NCBI RefSeq assembly: GCF_039555535.1
Contig: NZ_CP154630.1
Coordinates: forward strand, 3,361,001 to 3,425,000
Length of the DNA: 64,000 nucleotides
DNA from: Stenotrophomonas maltophilia
Lineage (GTDB): Bacteria > Pseudomonadota > Gammaproteobacteria > Xanthomonadales > Xanthomonadaceae
Direction: 5' to 3'
Below, one piece after another: positions 34,587 to 43,392 of this stretch. The notes beneath the pieces were generated by a model that worked only from the letters and a program-made list of their open reading frames with translations, did no database searches and was not told the DNA's origin. Within the stretch, counting starts at the first letter, position 1, and every line of letters begins with the position of its first letter. Position numbers and translations under genes: made by a program.

Positions 34587-35651
34587 TCAGCCTGCCAGTT
34601 CCACCCGGTTGCGGCCATTGCCCTTGGCCCGGTATAGCGCCTTGTCGGCACGTGCCAGCGTGTCATCCACGCTCTCACCGGGCTGGTGCTGGGCGATGCC
34701 GATGCTGATCGTCACCGGGAACCCCAATGGCAGGTCAGCCACGGCCAGGCGCAGGAACTCGCACTGCAGTTCGGCAGTGCGCAGGTCGGTTGCCGGCATC
34801 ACCGCCACGAACTCCTCGCCGCCATAGCGCGCGGCCATGCCGCGGCCGGCGAAGTGCGAGCGCAGCAGTGCGCCCAGCTCGGCCAGCACGCGGTCGCCGG
34901 TGGCGTGGCCCTGGAAGTCGTTGATGTGCTTGAAGTGGTCGATGTCCAGCAGCGCCACGCAGGCCACACTGGGTGGATTGCCGGCCACCGCCTCTTCCAG
35001 TGCGGCCGCCATCGCACGACGGTTGGGCAGGCCGGTCAAGGCGTCGGTGCGGCTCTGTTCGGTCAGGTCGGCGTTCTGGGCCAGCAGCACGTCCTGGTAT
35101 TCCGACAGCAGGCGCTCGTAATCGTCGCGCTCCAGCATGTGCTTCTGGATGTCCAGCGCGAAGCGGCGCAGTTCCATCACCAGCATCACCTGCCGCGACA
35201 GTGCGGCCAGCGCTTCGGCCTTGTCGCTGGCCAGGTGCTGCGGATGCGCGTCGAACACGCATAGCGTGCCCAGCGGCAGGCCATCGGAACTGATCAGCGG
35301 CGCACCGGCATAGAAGCGGATGTGCGGATCGCCGGTCACCACCGGATTGTCGTGGAAGCGGATGTCCTGCAGCGCGTCCTCGACCACCATGATTTCCTGC
35401 GGCTGCAGGATGGCGTGGCCGCACATCGATTCGCTGCGCAGGTTCTCCGCCGCATCGATGCCCTGGATCGACTTGAACCATTGCCGTTCGACATCGATCA
35501 GGGTCACCGCCGCCATCGAGGTGCCGCAGACCGCCTTGGCGATCACCACCAGGTCGTCGAAGGATTTTTCGCGCTCCGAATCCAGGATGCGGTAGCGGTA
35601 CAGCGCCTCAAGCCGAAGGGCTTCATTGGCAGGCTTGTCGGGCTTGATCAT
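34587..35651 (-). CDS. GAF-GGDEF diguanylate cyclase
   Basis: A 354-residue soluble protein. The GAF domain covers about 25-165 (SFDDLVVIAKAVCGTSMAAV, FYAGAPLISSDGLPLGTLCV), then a coiled coil and a GGDEF domain (about 190-350) with the intact active motif YGGEEF and upstream DIDHFKHINDFQGH. It should make c-di-GMP in response to a ligand of the GAF domain. There is no RxxD I-site visible before GGEEF. It is the first of three c-di-GMP genes on the minus strand in this stretch. Confidence 0.92.
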   Translation of the reverse strand: MIKPDKPANEALRLEALYRYRILDSEREKSFDDLVVIAKAVCGTSMAAVTLIDVERQWFKSIQGIDAAENLRSESMCGHAILQPQEIMVVEDALQDIRFHDNPVVTGDPHIRFYAGAPLISSDGLPLGTLCVFDAHPQHLASDKAEALAALSRQVMLVMELRRFALDIQKHMLERDDYERLLSEYQDVLLAQNADLTEQSRTDALTGLPNRRAMAAALEEAVAGNPPSVACVALLDIDHFKHINDFQGHATGDRVLAELGALLRSHFAGRGMAARYGGEEFVAVMPATDLRTAELQCEFLRLAVADLPLGFPVTISIGIAQHQPGESVDDTLARADKALYRAKGNGRNRVELAG

Positions 35652-35692
35652 GCAGCGTCACGTTCCGGCAGGTCACCGCGAAGTCTAGCTTA

Positions 35693-35720
35693 TGCAGAGC
35701 CGGGCCCATGCCCGGCTGCA
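35693..35720. repeat. SMAG-type palindrome (AGCCGGGC type)
   Basis: TGCAGAGCCGGGC-CCAT-GCCCGGCTGCA. Lacks a clear GTAG, so assignment is weaker. It forms a pair with 35734-35756. Confidence 0.5.
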
Positions 35721-35733
35721 TCCGGCAAATGGC

Positions 35734-35756
35734 GGCCGAGCATGGCTCGGCCCTAC
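35734..35756 (-). repeat. SMAG palindrome (GGCCGAG type)
   Basis: GGCCGAG-CATGG-CTCGGCC followed by CTAC, upstream of the rluF stop. Confidence 0.65.
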
Positions 35757-35765
35757 AGGCGTGGT

Positions 35766-36488
35766 TTACCAGTCCAGCTGCTTCGGCAGCAGGCCCTGCA
35801 GCTCCTGCTCGGTCAGGTTGCGCCACTGGCCCGGCTTCAGCGCGCCGATCTTGATGTTGTCGATGCGCACACGGCGCAGCTGGGTCACGCGATAGCCGAA
35901 CTCAGCGGCCATCAGTCGGATCTGCCGGTTCAGGCCCTGCTGCAGGGTGATGCGGAAACCGAACTTGGCGATGCGCGAGGTCTTGCACGGCAGGGTCATC
36001 TGGTCGTGGATGCGCACGCCGCGGGCCATGCCGCGCAGGAACTCATCGGTCACCGGCTTGTTCACCGCCACCAGGTATTCCTTCTGGTGGCCGTTCTCGG
36101 CGCGCAGGATCTGGTTGACGATGTCGCCGTTGCTGGTCATCAGGATCAGGCCTTCGGACTCCTTGTCCAGGCGGCCGATCGGGAAGATGCGTTGTTCGTG
36201 GCCGACGAAGTCGACGATGTTGCCCTTGACCGATGTTTCGGTGGTGCAGGTGACGCCGACCGGCTTGTTCAGCGCGATGTAGACGTGGCGGCGGGTGCCG
36301 GGCTTGCGGGCGACGCGGGCGCGCAGCGGCTGGCCGTCGACCAGCACCTGGTCTTCTTCCCCCACCACCGCACCGGTGCCGGCCGGGTGGCCGTTGACGG
36401 TGACGCGGCGGGCGGCGATCAGGCGATCGGCCTCGCGGCGGGAGCAGAAGCCGGTGTCGGCGATGTGTTTGTTGAGTCGGGTGGTCAT
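35766..36488 (-). CDS. rluF: RluF-type 23S rRNA pseudouridine synthase
   Basis: A 240-residue RsuA-family pseudouridine synthase with an N-terminal S4 domain (TTRLNKHIADTGFCSRREAD) and the catalytic aspartate in IGRLDKESEGL. The pattern GLNRQIRLMAAEFGYRVTQL with RVRIDNIKIG is as in RluF, which modifies U2604 of 23S rRNA and sometimes tRNA-Tyr. ATG 36488 begins MTTRLNKHI; an ATG at 36506 would add six residues. It sits between two GGDEF genes on the same strand. Confidence 0.9.
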   Translation of the reverse strand: MTTRLNKHIADTGFCSRREADRLIAARRVTVNGHPAGTGAVVGEEDQVLVDGQPLRARVARKPGTRRHVYIALNKPVGVTCTTETSVKGNIVDFVGHEQRIFPIGRLDKESEGLILMTSNGDIVNQILRAENGHQKEYLVAVNKPVTDEFLRGMARGVRIHDQMTLPCKTSRIAKFGFRITLQQGLNRQIRLMAAEFGYRVTQLRRVRIDNIKIGALKPGQWRNLTEQELQGLLPKQLDW

Positions 36489-36522
36489 CGCCCTATTATC
36501 CGGCATCGCCGCCCGCTGCGCC

Positions 36523-38187
36523 TCATGCCGGGCCGGGCGGATCGAGCTCTTCACCGTCGAATACACGGTTGCGGCCGGCGCGCTTGGCCACGTACATGGC
36601 ATGGTCGGCCCGCCGCAGCAGTGCCGCCAGGTCATCCTCGCCCGGCCGCCACTGTGCCAGGCCGATGCTGGCGGTCACCTCCAGCCCCGCTACCTGCAGC
36701 GCTTGGCCAGCCTCGGTGATGCGCTGGCGAAGGCGGTCCAGCCGCGCCGATGCCGCCTCACGCGGCATGCCCGGCATCAGCAGCAGGAACTCCTCGCCGC
36801 CCATCCGCACCACTTCGTCCTGGCTGCGCACCGCCGTACGCAGGGCCCGCGCAACGGCCACCAGCACCTGGTCGCCAACCGCGTGGCCATGACGGTCGTT
36901 GATATCCTTGAACAGGTCGATGTCGAGGAAGCCGATCACCAACGGCCCGCCCTCGCGGTTGACACGCTCCAGATGCCGCGCCAGCTGCTGCAGGCCGGCA
37001 CGACGGTTGGGCAGGCCGGTCAGGCCATCGGTCTCGGCCAGCTGGCGCAGCTCGTCACGCTGCTGGCGCAAGCGGCCAAGCCGCTGGTTCAGGGCATAGG
37101 CCGCCATCATCAGCAGCCAGGTCACCGCCAGCTGCAACGCTTCCACCCGGTATTCCAGCAGCCACTCCGCACCACAGGCATCGGCGATGATCAGCACCAG
37201 CATCGGTGCAAGTGCAGCCAGGCCCGCCTGCGCCCAACGGTCTCCGCGCCAGCGCGCCCATATGCCGACCAGCAGTGCCAGGCCACACCCGGACAGATAG
37301 GACACCTGCAGGCCCTGTGCGACCCAGGCCAGATGCTCCCAGCGCAGCCACGGCACCAGCCCGGCCAGCGCCATCAGGGTCCACAACACCAGCAGCTGCG
37401 CCGGGCGTGATCGAGGCAGCACGCGGTCGCCTCCGTTCAGCCGCCACAGCGCTGGCAGCACCAGCGCCTGCGAGGCCGCGGTCAACGACAGCAGCCACTT
37501 CGCGCCCTGCTCCCCCACCGGCAACCAGGGTTCCGGGTAGCCACTGAGCCCACCGAGGACGGCCTGCCACAACACCAGCACGGTGGTGCAGGCGATATAG
37601 ACCAGGAAGCTGCGGTCGCGCGTGGTCAGGAACGCCATCAGCGCCGACAGCGCCAGCGCGATCGCCACCGCGATGCAGGCGGCACGTACCAGCAGGCGCG
37701 CGGTATCGTTCTGCTGCACCGGGCTGGGCGCGCCCAGCCGCAGGGTCGGTACCCAGCGTGTTTTCAGCGGCGTCTGCCAGGAAACCAGGAAGGGCTCGTG
37801 GCTGCCGGCCGGTGGTACGGCCACCATGCCGATACCAGCACGGAAACGCGAATCGCGGGTACGTGCATCATGCATGTCGCCGCAGATTTCGCGTTCGCCA
37901 TGCTGGACGCGCACTTCACCGGCAAAGACGTTGAACACATCCAGTGCCTGCGGTTCCCCCGACCAGCCAGCGGGCGGTGCGGGCACCTCGGCCTGCTGGC
38001 GGGCGCCGGACAGCATCTGCGGCGTGCACGCACGGTGCGGCGTCGGCTCGTCGGTCGCGCCGCCGACCAGAAGATAATCACGGCCCGACACGGCCTCTGC
38101 AGCCTGAAGCGGCCACGGCAACGCCAACCACACCATCAGGACGGCCAGCACCGCTCCTGTTCCATACCGCCACTGCCTGCCGCCCAC
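36523..38187 (-). CDS. Membrane-bound diguanylate cyclase with 7TM-like sensor
   Basis: A 554-residue protein. The signal peptide (to about residue 31, PLQAAEA) is followed by a periplasmic domain (about 32-160) with cysteines (RACTPQM, REICGDM), a block of about seven membrane helices in 165-370 as in 7TMR-DISM proteins, and a GGDEF domain with intact GGEEF (VVRMGGEEFLLLMPG). DIDLFKDINDRHGH is the metal-binding region. The start is GTG 38187; no better ATG is present upstream. It should produce c-di-GMP in response to an extracytoplasmic signal. Confidence 0.9.
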   Translation of the reverse strand: MGGRQWRYGTGAVLAVLMVWLALPWPLQAAEAVSGRDYLLVGGATDEPTPHRACTPQMLSGARQQAEVPAPPAGWSGEPQALDVFNVFAGEVRVQHGEREICGDMHDARTRDSRFRAGIGMVAVPPAGSHEPFLVSWQTPLKTRWVPTLRLGAPSPVQQNDTARLLVRAACIAVAIALALSALMAFLTTRDRSFLVYIACTTVLVLWQAVLGGLSGYPEPWLPVGEQGAKWLLSLTAASQALVLPALWRLNGGDRVLPRSRPAQLLVLWTLMALAGLVPWLRWEHLAWVAQGLQVSYLSGCGLALLVGIWARWRGDRWAQAGLAALAPMLVLIIADACGAEWLLEYRVEALQLAVTWLLMMAAYALNQRLGRLRQQRDELRQLAETDGLTGLPNRRAGLQQLARHLERVNREGGPLVIGFLDIDLFKDINDRHGHAVGDQVLVAVARALRTAVRSQDEVVRMGGEEFLLLMPGMPREAASARLDRLRQRITEAGQALQVAGLEVTASIGLAQWRPGEDDLAALLRRADHAMYVAKRAGRNRVFDGEELDPPGPA

Positions 38188-38296
38188 GCCACGTCCTGTT
38201 CCTGCTTACGTCCGCGCCCACTGCGCGTCGCCCCTGGCGCGCATTATCGCAGCCGGGCACGCCGCGCATGTGTAGACCAAAGTCGGCGCCCGCGGT

Positions 38297-40720
38297 TCAG
38301 CCAGCGCTGGGCGGCCCCTTCACGGCCACCAGCCGGAACGGCCTCAGGTCCGCGAGGGTCATCCGCTCCAGCGGCTGCGGGCGCTCGATCGCGTAGCCCT
38401 GCAGGCCCTGTACGCCAAGCCGGGTCAGCGCACCGGCGACCTCGGCAGTCTCCACCCACTCCGCCACCACTTCCATCTGCAGCTCGCGCCCGAGCTCGCT
38501 GATCGCACGCACCGTGGCGTGGCTGACCGGGTCAGTATCCATGTCCCGCACGAAGGCGCCGTCGATCTTCAGGATGTCCGCCGGCAACTGGCGCAGGTAG
38601 CCGAAAGAAGACAGGCCGGAGCCGAAGTCGTCCAGTGCCATCCGGCAGCCCCGCGCCTTGACCGCATCGATGAACGCACGGGCCTGGCTGAGGTTGCTGA
38701 TCGCTGCGGTCTCGGTGATCTCGAAACACAGCTTGGAAGCCAGCGCACGGTTGCGTTCAAGCAGGTCGCAGACGAAGGCAAGGAAACCCGGTTCGGCAAT
38801 CGACTGGGCAGATACATTGACGTTGCACAGCCCCAACTGGCGGACATGCGCCGGGCAGACCTGCAGGTGGCGGAACAGCAGTCCGAGCACATGCCGGTCC
38901 AGCGCTACCGCCATGCCATAGCGCTCCACCGCGGGCATGAACTGTCCGGGCAGGTGCAGGCTGCCGTCGGTGCCCCGCATGCGCACCAGCACTTCGTAGT
39001 GCAGGTAGGACGGATCGCCAACCCGGGCGATGCGCTGCGCATACAGCAGCATCCGGTTCTCGGCCATCGCCAGGCTGACACCCTGCAGGCGCTCGGCCTC
39101 CTGCCGCCGCTCCTCCAGTGCCATGCGGTTCTCGTTGAAGCAGTGCACGCGGTTGCGGCCGGCCTGCTTGGCGGCATAGCAGGCACTGTCGGCAGCGCTC
39201 ATCAGCCAGTTCACATCGGGTGCGTCGGCGCTGACTTCGACCACGCCGATGCTGCAGCTCAGCTGCGGACTGCCTTCACTGATGGGGAAGGTCGCCTGCC
39301 CCAGATTGCGGATCACCCGCTGCAGCACCCGCTTGGCTTCGTCCTGGCTGGCATGGGCAAGGAACACCGCGAACTCATCGGCGCCAAGTTGCCCGACCCA
39401 GTCGCCATCACGCACCGCAGCCACCAGGTAGTCGGCAAAGCTGCGCAGCATCTGGTCGCCGGCGGCGTGGCCGAAACTGTCGTTGACCAGCTTGAAGTGG
39501 TCAAGATTGATGTAGCACAGCGCATGCGTTCCACCATCGCTGCGCACCTGCAGCAGCGCGCGTTCCAGCAGGCGTTCGATCTCGCGACGGTTGATCAGGC
39601 CGGTCAACGGATCATGGCTGGCGTGGTGCTCGATCTCGCGTGCAAGTGCATGGTTCTGGCTGACATCCTCGATGATCGCGAACACCGACAGGCCACCGCC
39701 GGCACTGCGCACCCCGGTACCGCTCCAGCGCCCCCAGACCAGGCTGCCGTCACGGCGGCAGAAGCGCAGTTCGCTCGGCCGCAGCTGGCGGTCCCAGTCG
39801 ATGCGGCCAACGCCGTCGATGACCAGCTCGCCTTCCATCAGCAGATCGCCGAGCGACATCTGCAGCAGCACCTCACGCCGGTAATCGAGGATATCGGCCA
39901 TCGCCTGGTTGGCTTCGACCACCCTGCCCTCGGTGTCAAGCTTGAGCATGCCGACGTTGGCCTGGTAGAACGCCGCGCGGAAGCGGCTCTCGTGTTCGGT
40001 CAGGTCCTTGCCTACCCGGCGCGCGAGGGCCACCGCCATCAGGCTGATCGCCAGCACCGACAGTCCTCCCACCACCAGCGTCGCGATGCGCACCAGGGTG
40101 GCCATGCGCAGCAATGCCTGCGAGAACGCCTGCGCCTGCACCTGCAGGCGACGGTCGAGATCACGCAGCTGTTGAAGGTAGCGGTCACGCGCAGCGACCG
40201 GCAGCACGCCTTGGCCATGCCGCTGCTGCAGCTCATCCACCAGCCGCTGCACGGCCATCAGGTCGCCATCGGTCTGCCGCCACAGGGCGGTCGCTTCACG
40301 GAATGCACCGATGTCGCGTGCATACCGGAACGAGAACACCAGTCGTGGAATATCGGCGGGCGCGTTGCCGCCCCGCAGGAATCCCTGCCGGGCCTTGGCC
40401 TCGTCCGGCTCGGCCTGCTCCAGTGCCAGCCGCGCCTGCAGATCCCCCATGGGCACCTGCAGGGCCCGGCGCGCATCGTCCAGGTCCTGGGCATCACCAC
40501 GCGCCAGGTAGCGGCTGAGTGCGGCGGTCGCATCCTGCTGCCCCCGCGACCAGTACCCCTGGCCGGCAATCCAGGCGGTGGAAGCCGCCTGCAGTTCCTG
40601 GATCAAGGCGGACAGTGCGACCAGTCCAATCGCCATGCCCGTCAACAACGCAAACCGCAGTCCCAGGCCACGGGTCATCGGCACCCGCCGGCTCTGTTGG
40701 TCAGTGCCACTCCTACCCAT
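38297..40720 (-). CDS. PAS-GGDEF-EAL membrane protein with altered active motifs
   Basis: An 807-residue bifunctional-type c-di-GMP protein. A membrane helix (about 22-40), a periplasmic helical sensor (45-215), a second helix, a PAS domain (about 245-360), GGDEF (375-530) and EAL (545-795). The GGDEF motif is GADEF, and the EAL motif is EVL (YEVLVRM), so the glutamate is kept but the core is altered. Downstream EAL residues (VNVSAQS, FEITET, DDFGSG, LKIDGAFV) look intact; AEGVET is AEWVET. A phosphodiesterase with weak or no cyclase activity is likely. Confidence 0.88.
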   Translation of the reverse strand: MGRSGTDQQSRRVPMTRGLGLRFALLTGMAIGLVALSALIQELQAASTAWIAGQGYWSRGQQDATAALSRYLARGDAQDLDDARRALQVPMGDLQARLALEQAEPDEAKARQGFLRGGNAPADIPRLVFSFRYARDIGAFREATALWRQTDGDLMAVQRLVDELQQRHGQGVLPVAARDRYLQQLRDLDRRLQVQAQAFSQALLRMATLVRIATLVVGGLSVLAISLMAVALARRVGKDLTEHESRFRAAFYQANVGMLKLDTEGRVVEANQAMADILDYRREVLLQMSLGDLLMEGELVIDGVGRIDWDRQLRPSELRFCRRDGSLVWGRWSGTGVRSAGGGLSVFAIIEDVSQNHALAREIEHHASHDPLTGLINRREIERLLERALLQVRSDGGTHALCYINLDHFKLVNDSFGHAAGDQMLRSFADYLVAAVRDGDWVGQLGADEFAVFLAHASQDEAKRVLQRVIRNLGQATFPISEGSPQLSCSIGVVEVSADAPDVNWLMSAADSACYAAKQAGRNRVHCFNENRMALEERRQEAERLQGVSLAMAENRMLLYAQRIARVGDPSYLHYEVLVRMRGTDGSLHLPGQFMPAVERYGMAVALDRHVLGLLFRHLQVCPAHVRQLGLCNVNVSAQSIAEPGFLAFVCDLLERNRALASKLCFEITETAAISNLSQARAFIDAVKARGCRMALDDFGSGLSSFGYLRQLPADILKIDGAFVRDMDTDPVSHATVRAISELGRELQMEVVAEWVETAEVAGALTRLGVQGLQGYAIERPQPLERMTLADLRPFRLVAVKGPPSAG

Positions 40721-40801
40721 CCCGGATCCCCCCGAATGTGATGCGGTGACAACCTCCTTTGGAACCGGCTCAGCCTAGGACCGGGAATGTGTTGGCCATG
40801 C

Positions 40802-40887
40802 GAAAAGGGGACGGAGGGGATTAACTCGTTTTCGGCATAAGCGCCCCGGCCAGCCATTCACGACTTAATCCCCTCCGTCCCCTTTTC
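40802..40887. repeat. 23-bp perfect inverted repeat with 40-nt loop
   Basis: Left arm 40802-40824 (GAAAAGGGGACGGAGGGG then ATTAA) pairs perfectly with right arm 40865-40887. The loop is 40 nt. It lies between the EAL gene start and the helicase stop and may form a very stable hairpin. No second copy is seen in the window. Confidence 0.8.
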
Positions 40888-40946
40888 CAGCCCCATAACG
40901 CACAACGCCAGCCCGAAGGCTGGCGTTGTCATGGCTGCGTTACGGC

Positions 40947-42893
40947 TCAGTAGCTGCGCGGACCGCGCGGCTTGAAGCCGTCACGACGCGGCGGGCGGCT
41001 GTCGCGGTCACCGCCGCGGTCGCCGCCGTGGCCACCCGGACCACCCGGACCACCACGACGCGGGCCACCCGGGCCGCCCGGACCACGCTTGTCGAAGCGC
41101 GGCTTGAACGGACGCGGGGCCGGGTTGGTGTCTTCACCCGGGGCCAGCGCACGCATCTGCAGCTGCTGGCCGGACACCCACACCTTCTGCAGGTGCGACA
41201 GCACGTCCGGCGGCATCTGCGCCGGCAGGTCCAGCAGCGAGAAGTCGTCGTGGATGTCGATGCGGCCGATGAAACGGCTTTCCAGGCCGGCTTCGTTGGC
41301 GATGGCGCCGACGATGTTGGCCGGCTTCACGCCATGCTGGTGGCCCACCGAAATGCGGTAGGTCTCCATGCCCTGCTCCGGTGCACCACGCGGCGGAACC
41401 TCGCGGCGCGGACGCTGCTCGAAACCACCTTCGGCGTCGTCACGGCGCGGGCCGCGCTCGAAACGCGGGCCACGCTCGTTGCGGTCGAAGCGATCGCCGC
41501 GTTCCGGGCGGTCGCCACGGTCGAAGCGCTCGCGCGGCGCGCGCTCTTCACGCGGGGCACGCACCGGCGGCTGCAGCAGGAACGGGGTATCGCCCTGCAG
41601 CATCTTCGCCAGCGCGGCGGCCACTTCGATGGCCGGCACGTTCTGCTCGTTCTCGAAGCGCTCCAGCAGCTGGCGGTAGAAGTCCAGGCCACCGGCACCC
41701 AGGGTTTCGGTGATGCGCGAGGTGAACTTGTTGATGCGGGTGTCGTTGACCGCTTCCACGCTCGGCAACTGCATCTCTTCGATCGGCTGGCGGGTGGCGC
41801 GCTCGATCTGGCGCAGCATCCCCTTCTCGCGCGGGGTGGCGAACAGGATCGCCTCACCGCTGCGGCCGGCACGGCCGGTACGGCCGATGCGGTGCACGTA
41901 GCTTTCGGTGTCGTACGGGATGTCGTAGTTCAGCACGTGGCTGATGCGCTCCACGTCCAGGCCGCGCGCGGCCACGTCGGTGGCGACCAGGATGTCCAGC
42001 TTGCCTTCCTTCAGCATGGCGATGGTGCGCTCACGCTGGGCCTGCTGCATGTCACCGTTGATGGCGGCAGCGGCCAGGCCACGGGCCTGCAGCTTGCTGG
42101 CCAGCTCTTCGGTGCCGGCCTTGGTACGCGCGAAGATGATCATCGCGTCGAACGGCTCCACTTCCAGGATGCGGGTCAGCGCATCCAGCTTGTGCATGCC
42201 GCTCACCCACCAGTAACGCTGGCGGATGTTGGCCGAGGTGGTGGTCTTGGCCGCGATGGTCACTTCCACCGGGTCCTGCAGGTAGGTCTGCGCGATGCGG
42301 CGGATCTGCGGCGGCATGGTGGCCGAGAACAGGGCCACCTGGCGCTGCTCCGGCAGCTTCTTCAGCACGGCTTCGACGTCGTCGATGAAGCCCATGCGCA
42401 GCATTTCATCGGCTTCGTCCAGCACCAGGGTTTTCAGCTCGGACAGGTCCAGGGTGCTGCGGTCCAGGTGGTCGATCACGCGGCCGGGGGTACCGACCAC
42501 GATGTGCACACCACGGCGCAGGGCCGACAGCTGCTGGCCGTACGGCTGGCCGCCGTACACCGGCAGCACGCGGAAGCCCGGAATCTTCGACGAATAGGAC
42601 TGGAACGCCTCGGCAACCTGGATGGCCAGTTCGCGCGTCGGCGCCAGGATCAGGGCCTGCGGCTTGATCTGCTGCAGGTCGATGTTGGACAGTACCGGCA
42701 GTGCGAACGCTGCGGTCTTGCCGGTGCCGGTCTGGGCCTGGCCCAGCACGTCGCGGCCTTCCAGCATCGCCGGGATGGTGGCAGCCTGGATCGGCGACGG
42801 GGTTTCATAGCCAATGGCGGTGACCGCCTGCATCACGGGCTCGGACAGGCCGAGCTGCGCAAACTGCAGCGGCGCTTGGGAATCTTGGGACAT
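40947..42893 (-). CDS. deaD: DEAD-box RNA helicase DeaD/CsdA with RG-rich tail
   Basis: A 648-residue ATP-dependent RNA helicase of the DeaD type, acting in ribosome assembly and mRNA decay, often induced at low temperature. Helicase motifs: AQTGTGKT (I), PTRELA (Ia), DEAD (II), SAT (III), then HRIGRTGRAG (VI). After the core come an Arg/Asp-rich linker (REERAPRERFDRGDRPERGD), a DbpA-type RNA-binding domain (METYRISVGHQHGVKPANIV) and a Gly/Arg-rich end (RRGGPGGPGGHGGDRGGDRD). The ATG 42893 was preferred to ATG 42911, since MSQDSQAPLQFAQLGL is the family-like start. Confidence 0.95.
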   Translation of the reverse strand: MSQDSQAPLQFAQLGLSEPVMQAVTAIGYETPSPIQAATIPAMLEGRDVLGQAQTGTGKTAAFALPVLSNIDLQQIKPQALILAPTRELAIQVAEAFQSYSSKIPGFRVLPVYGGQPYGQQLSALRRGVHIVVGTPGRVIDHLDRSTLDLSELKTLVLDEADEMLRMGFIDDVEAVLKKLPEQRQVALFSATMPPQIRRIAQTYLQDPVEVTIAAKTTTSANIRQRYWWVSGMHKLDALTRILEVEPFDAMIIFARTKAGTEELASKLQARGLAAAAINGDMQQAQRERTIAMLKEGKLDILVATDVAARGLDVERISHVLNYDIPYDTESYVHRIGRTGRAGRSGEAILFATPREKGMLRQIERATRQPIEEMQLPSVEAVNDTRINKFTSRITETLGAGGLDFYRQLLERFENEQNVPAIEVAAALAKMLQGDTPFLLQPPVRAPREERAPRERFDRGDRPERGDRFDRNERGPRFERGPRRDDAEGGFEQRPRREVPPRGAPEQGMETYRISVGHQHGVKPANIVGAIANEAGLESRFIGRIDIHDDFSLLDLPAQMPPDVLSHLQKVWVSGQQLQMRALAPGEDTNPAPRPFKPRFDKRGPGGPGGPRRGGPGGPGGHGGDRGGDRDSRPPRRDGFKPRGPRSY

Positions 42894-43159
42894 GGGGAAC
42901 TCCGAAGGCACTGCCGTCTTCCTGGCAGTGCGACAAAAAGGTGATGGTCCGCGCTTTGGGCGCCCTTCTTATCGCGTGCCCTGGCGCTGCTCGGTCGGAG
43001 GAGATTTCACTCGCTCAGAGTGGAATGATACCGCATTGATGCTGAACGAGGCGTACAGCTTGCCGTGCGCGTGCCGTCATGCCCCGCGCTGGCGCACAAT
43101 ACGCGCCCTCGTCCCCGGCCCGGCCGCTGGCTCGCGCCCCTTCCCAGGAAACCCGTTCC

Positions 43160-43381
43160 ATGCAGATTCTCGAATTCGACCTCGACGGTGACTACGTCGA
43201 ACTCAAGCAGCTGCTGAAGCTGGCCGACCTGGTCACCAGTGGCGGCGAAGCCAAGATGGTCATCGGTGACGGCCAGGTACGGGTCGATGGCGAAGTTGAA
43301 CTGCGCAAGGCCTGCAAGATCCGCGCAGGCCAGGTGGTGGAATTCGCCGACAGCCAGATCCGGGTGCTGGCCGCCGGCTGA
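43160..43381 (+). CDS. Small S4-domain RNA-binding protein (YbcJ-like)
   Basis: A 73-residue protein consisting of one S4 domain (FVELKQLLKLADLVTSGGEA-like: residues 15-33, then VIGDGQVRVDGEVELRKACK and IRAGQVVEF). It resembles E. coli YbcJ, a free-standing RNA-binding protein of unknown target. ATG 43160 begins MQILEFDLDGDYVELKQ; AGGAA is about 12 nt upstream. The longer open frame from 43079 is rejected because its extra residues are not S4-like. Confidence 0.9.
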   Translation: MQILEFDLDGDYVELKQLLKLADLVTSGGEAKMVIGDGQVRVDGEVELRKACKIRAGQVVEFADSQIRVLAAG

Positions 43382-43392
43382 TCTGAACGGGT

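Noticed and set aside
40926..42944. A 672-codon plus-strand frame antisense to deaD
   Set aside because: Low-complexity Arg/His/Gly translation mirroring the helicase; no ribosome site or family.
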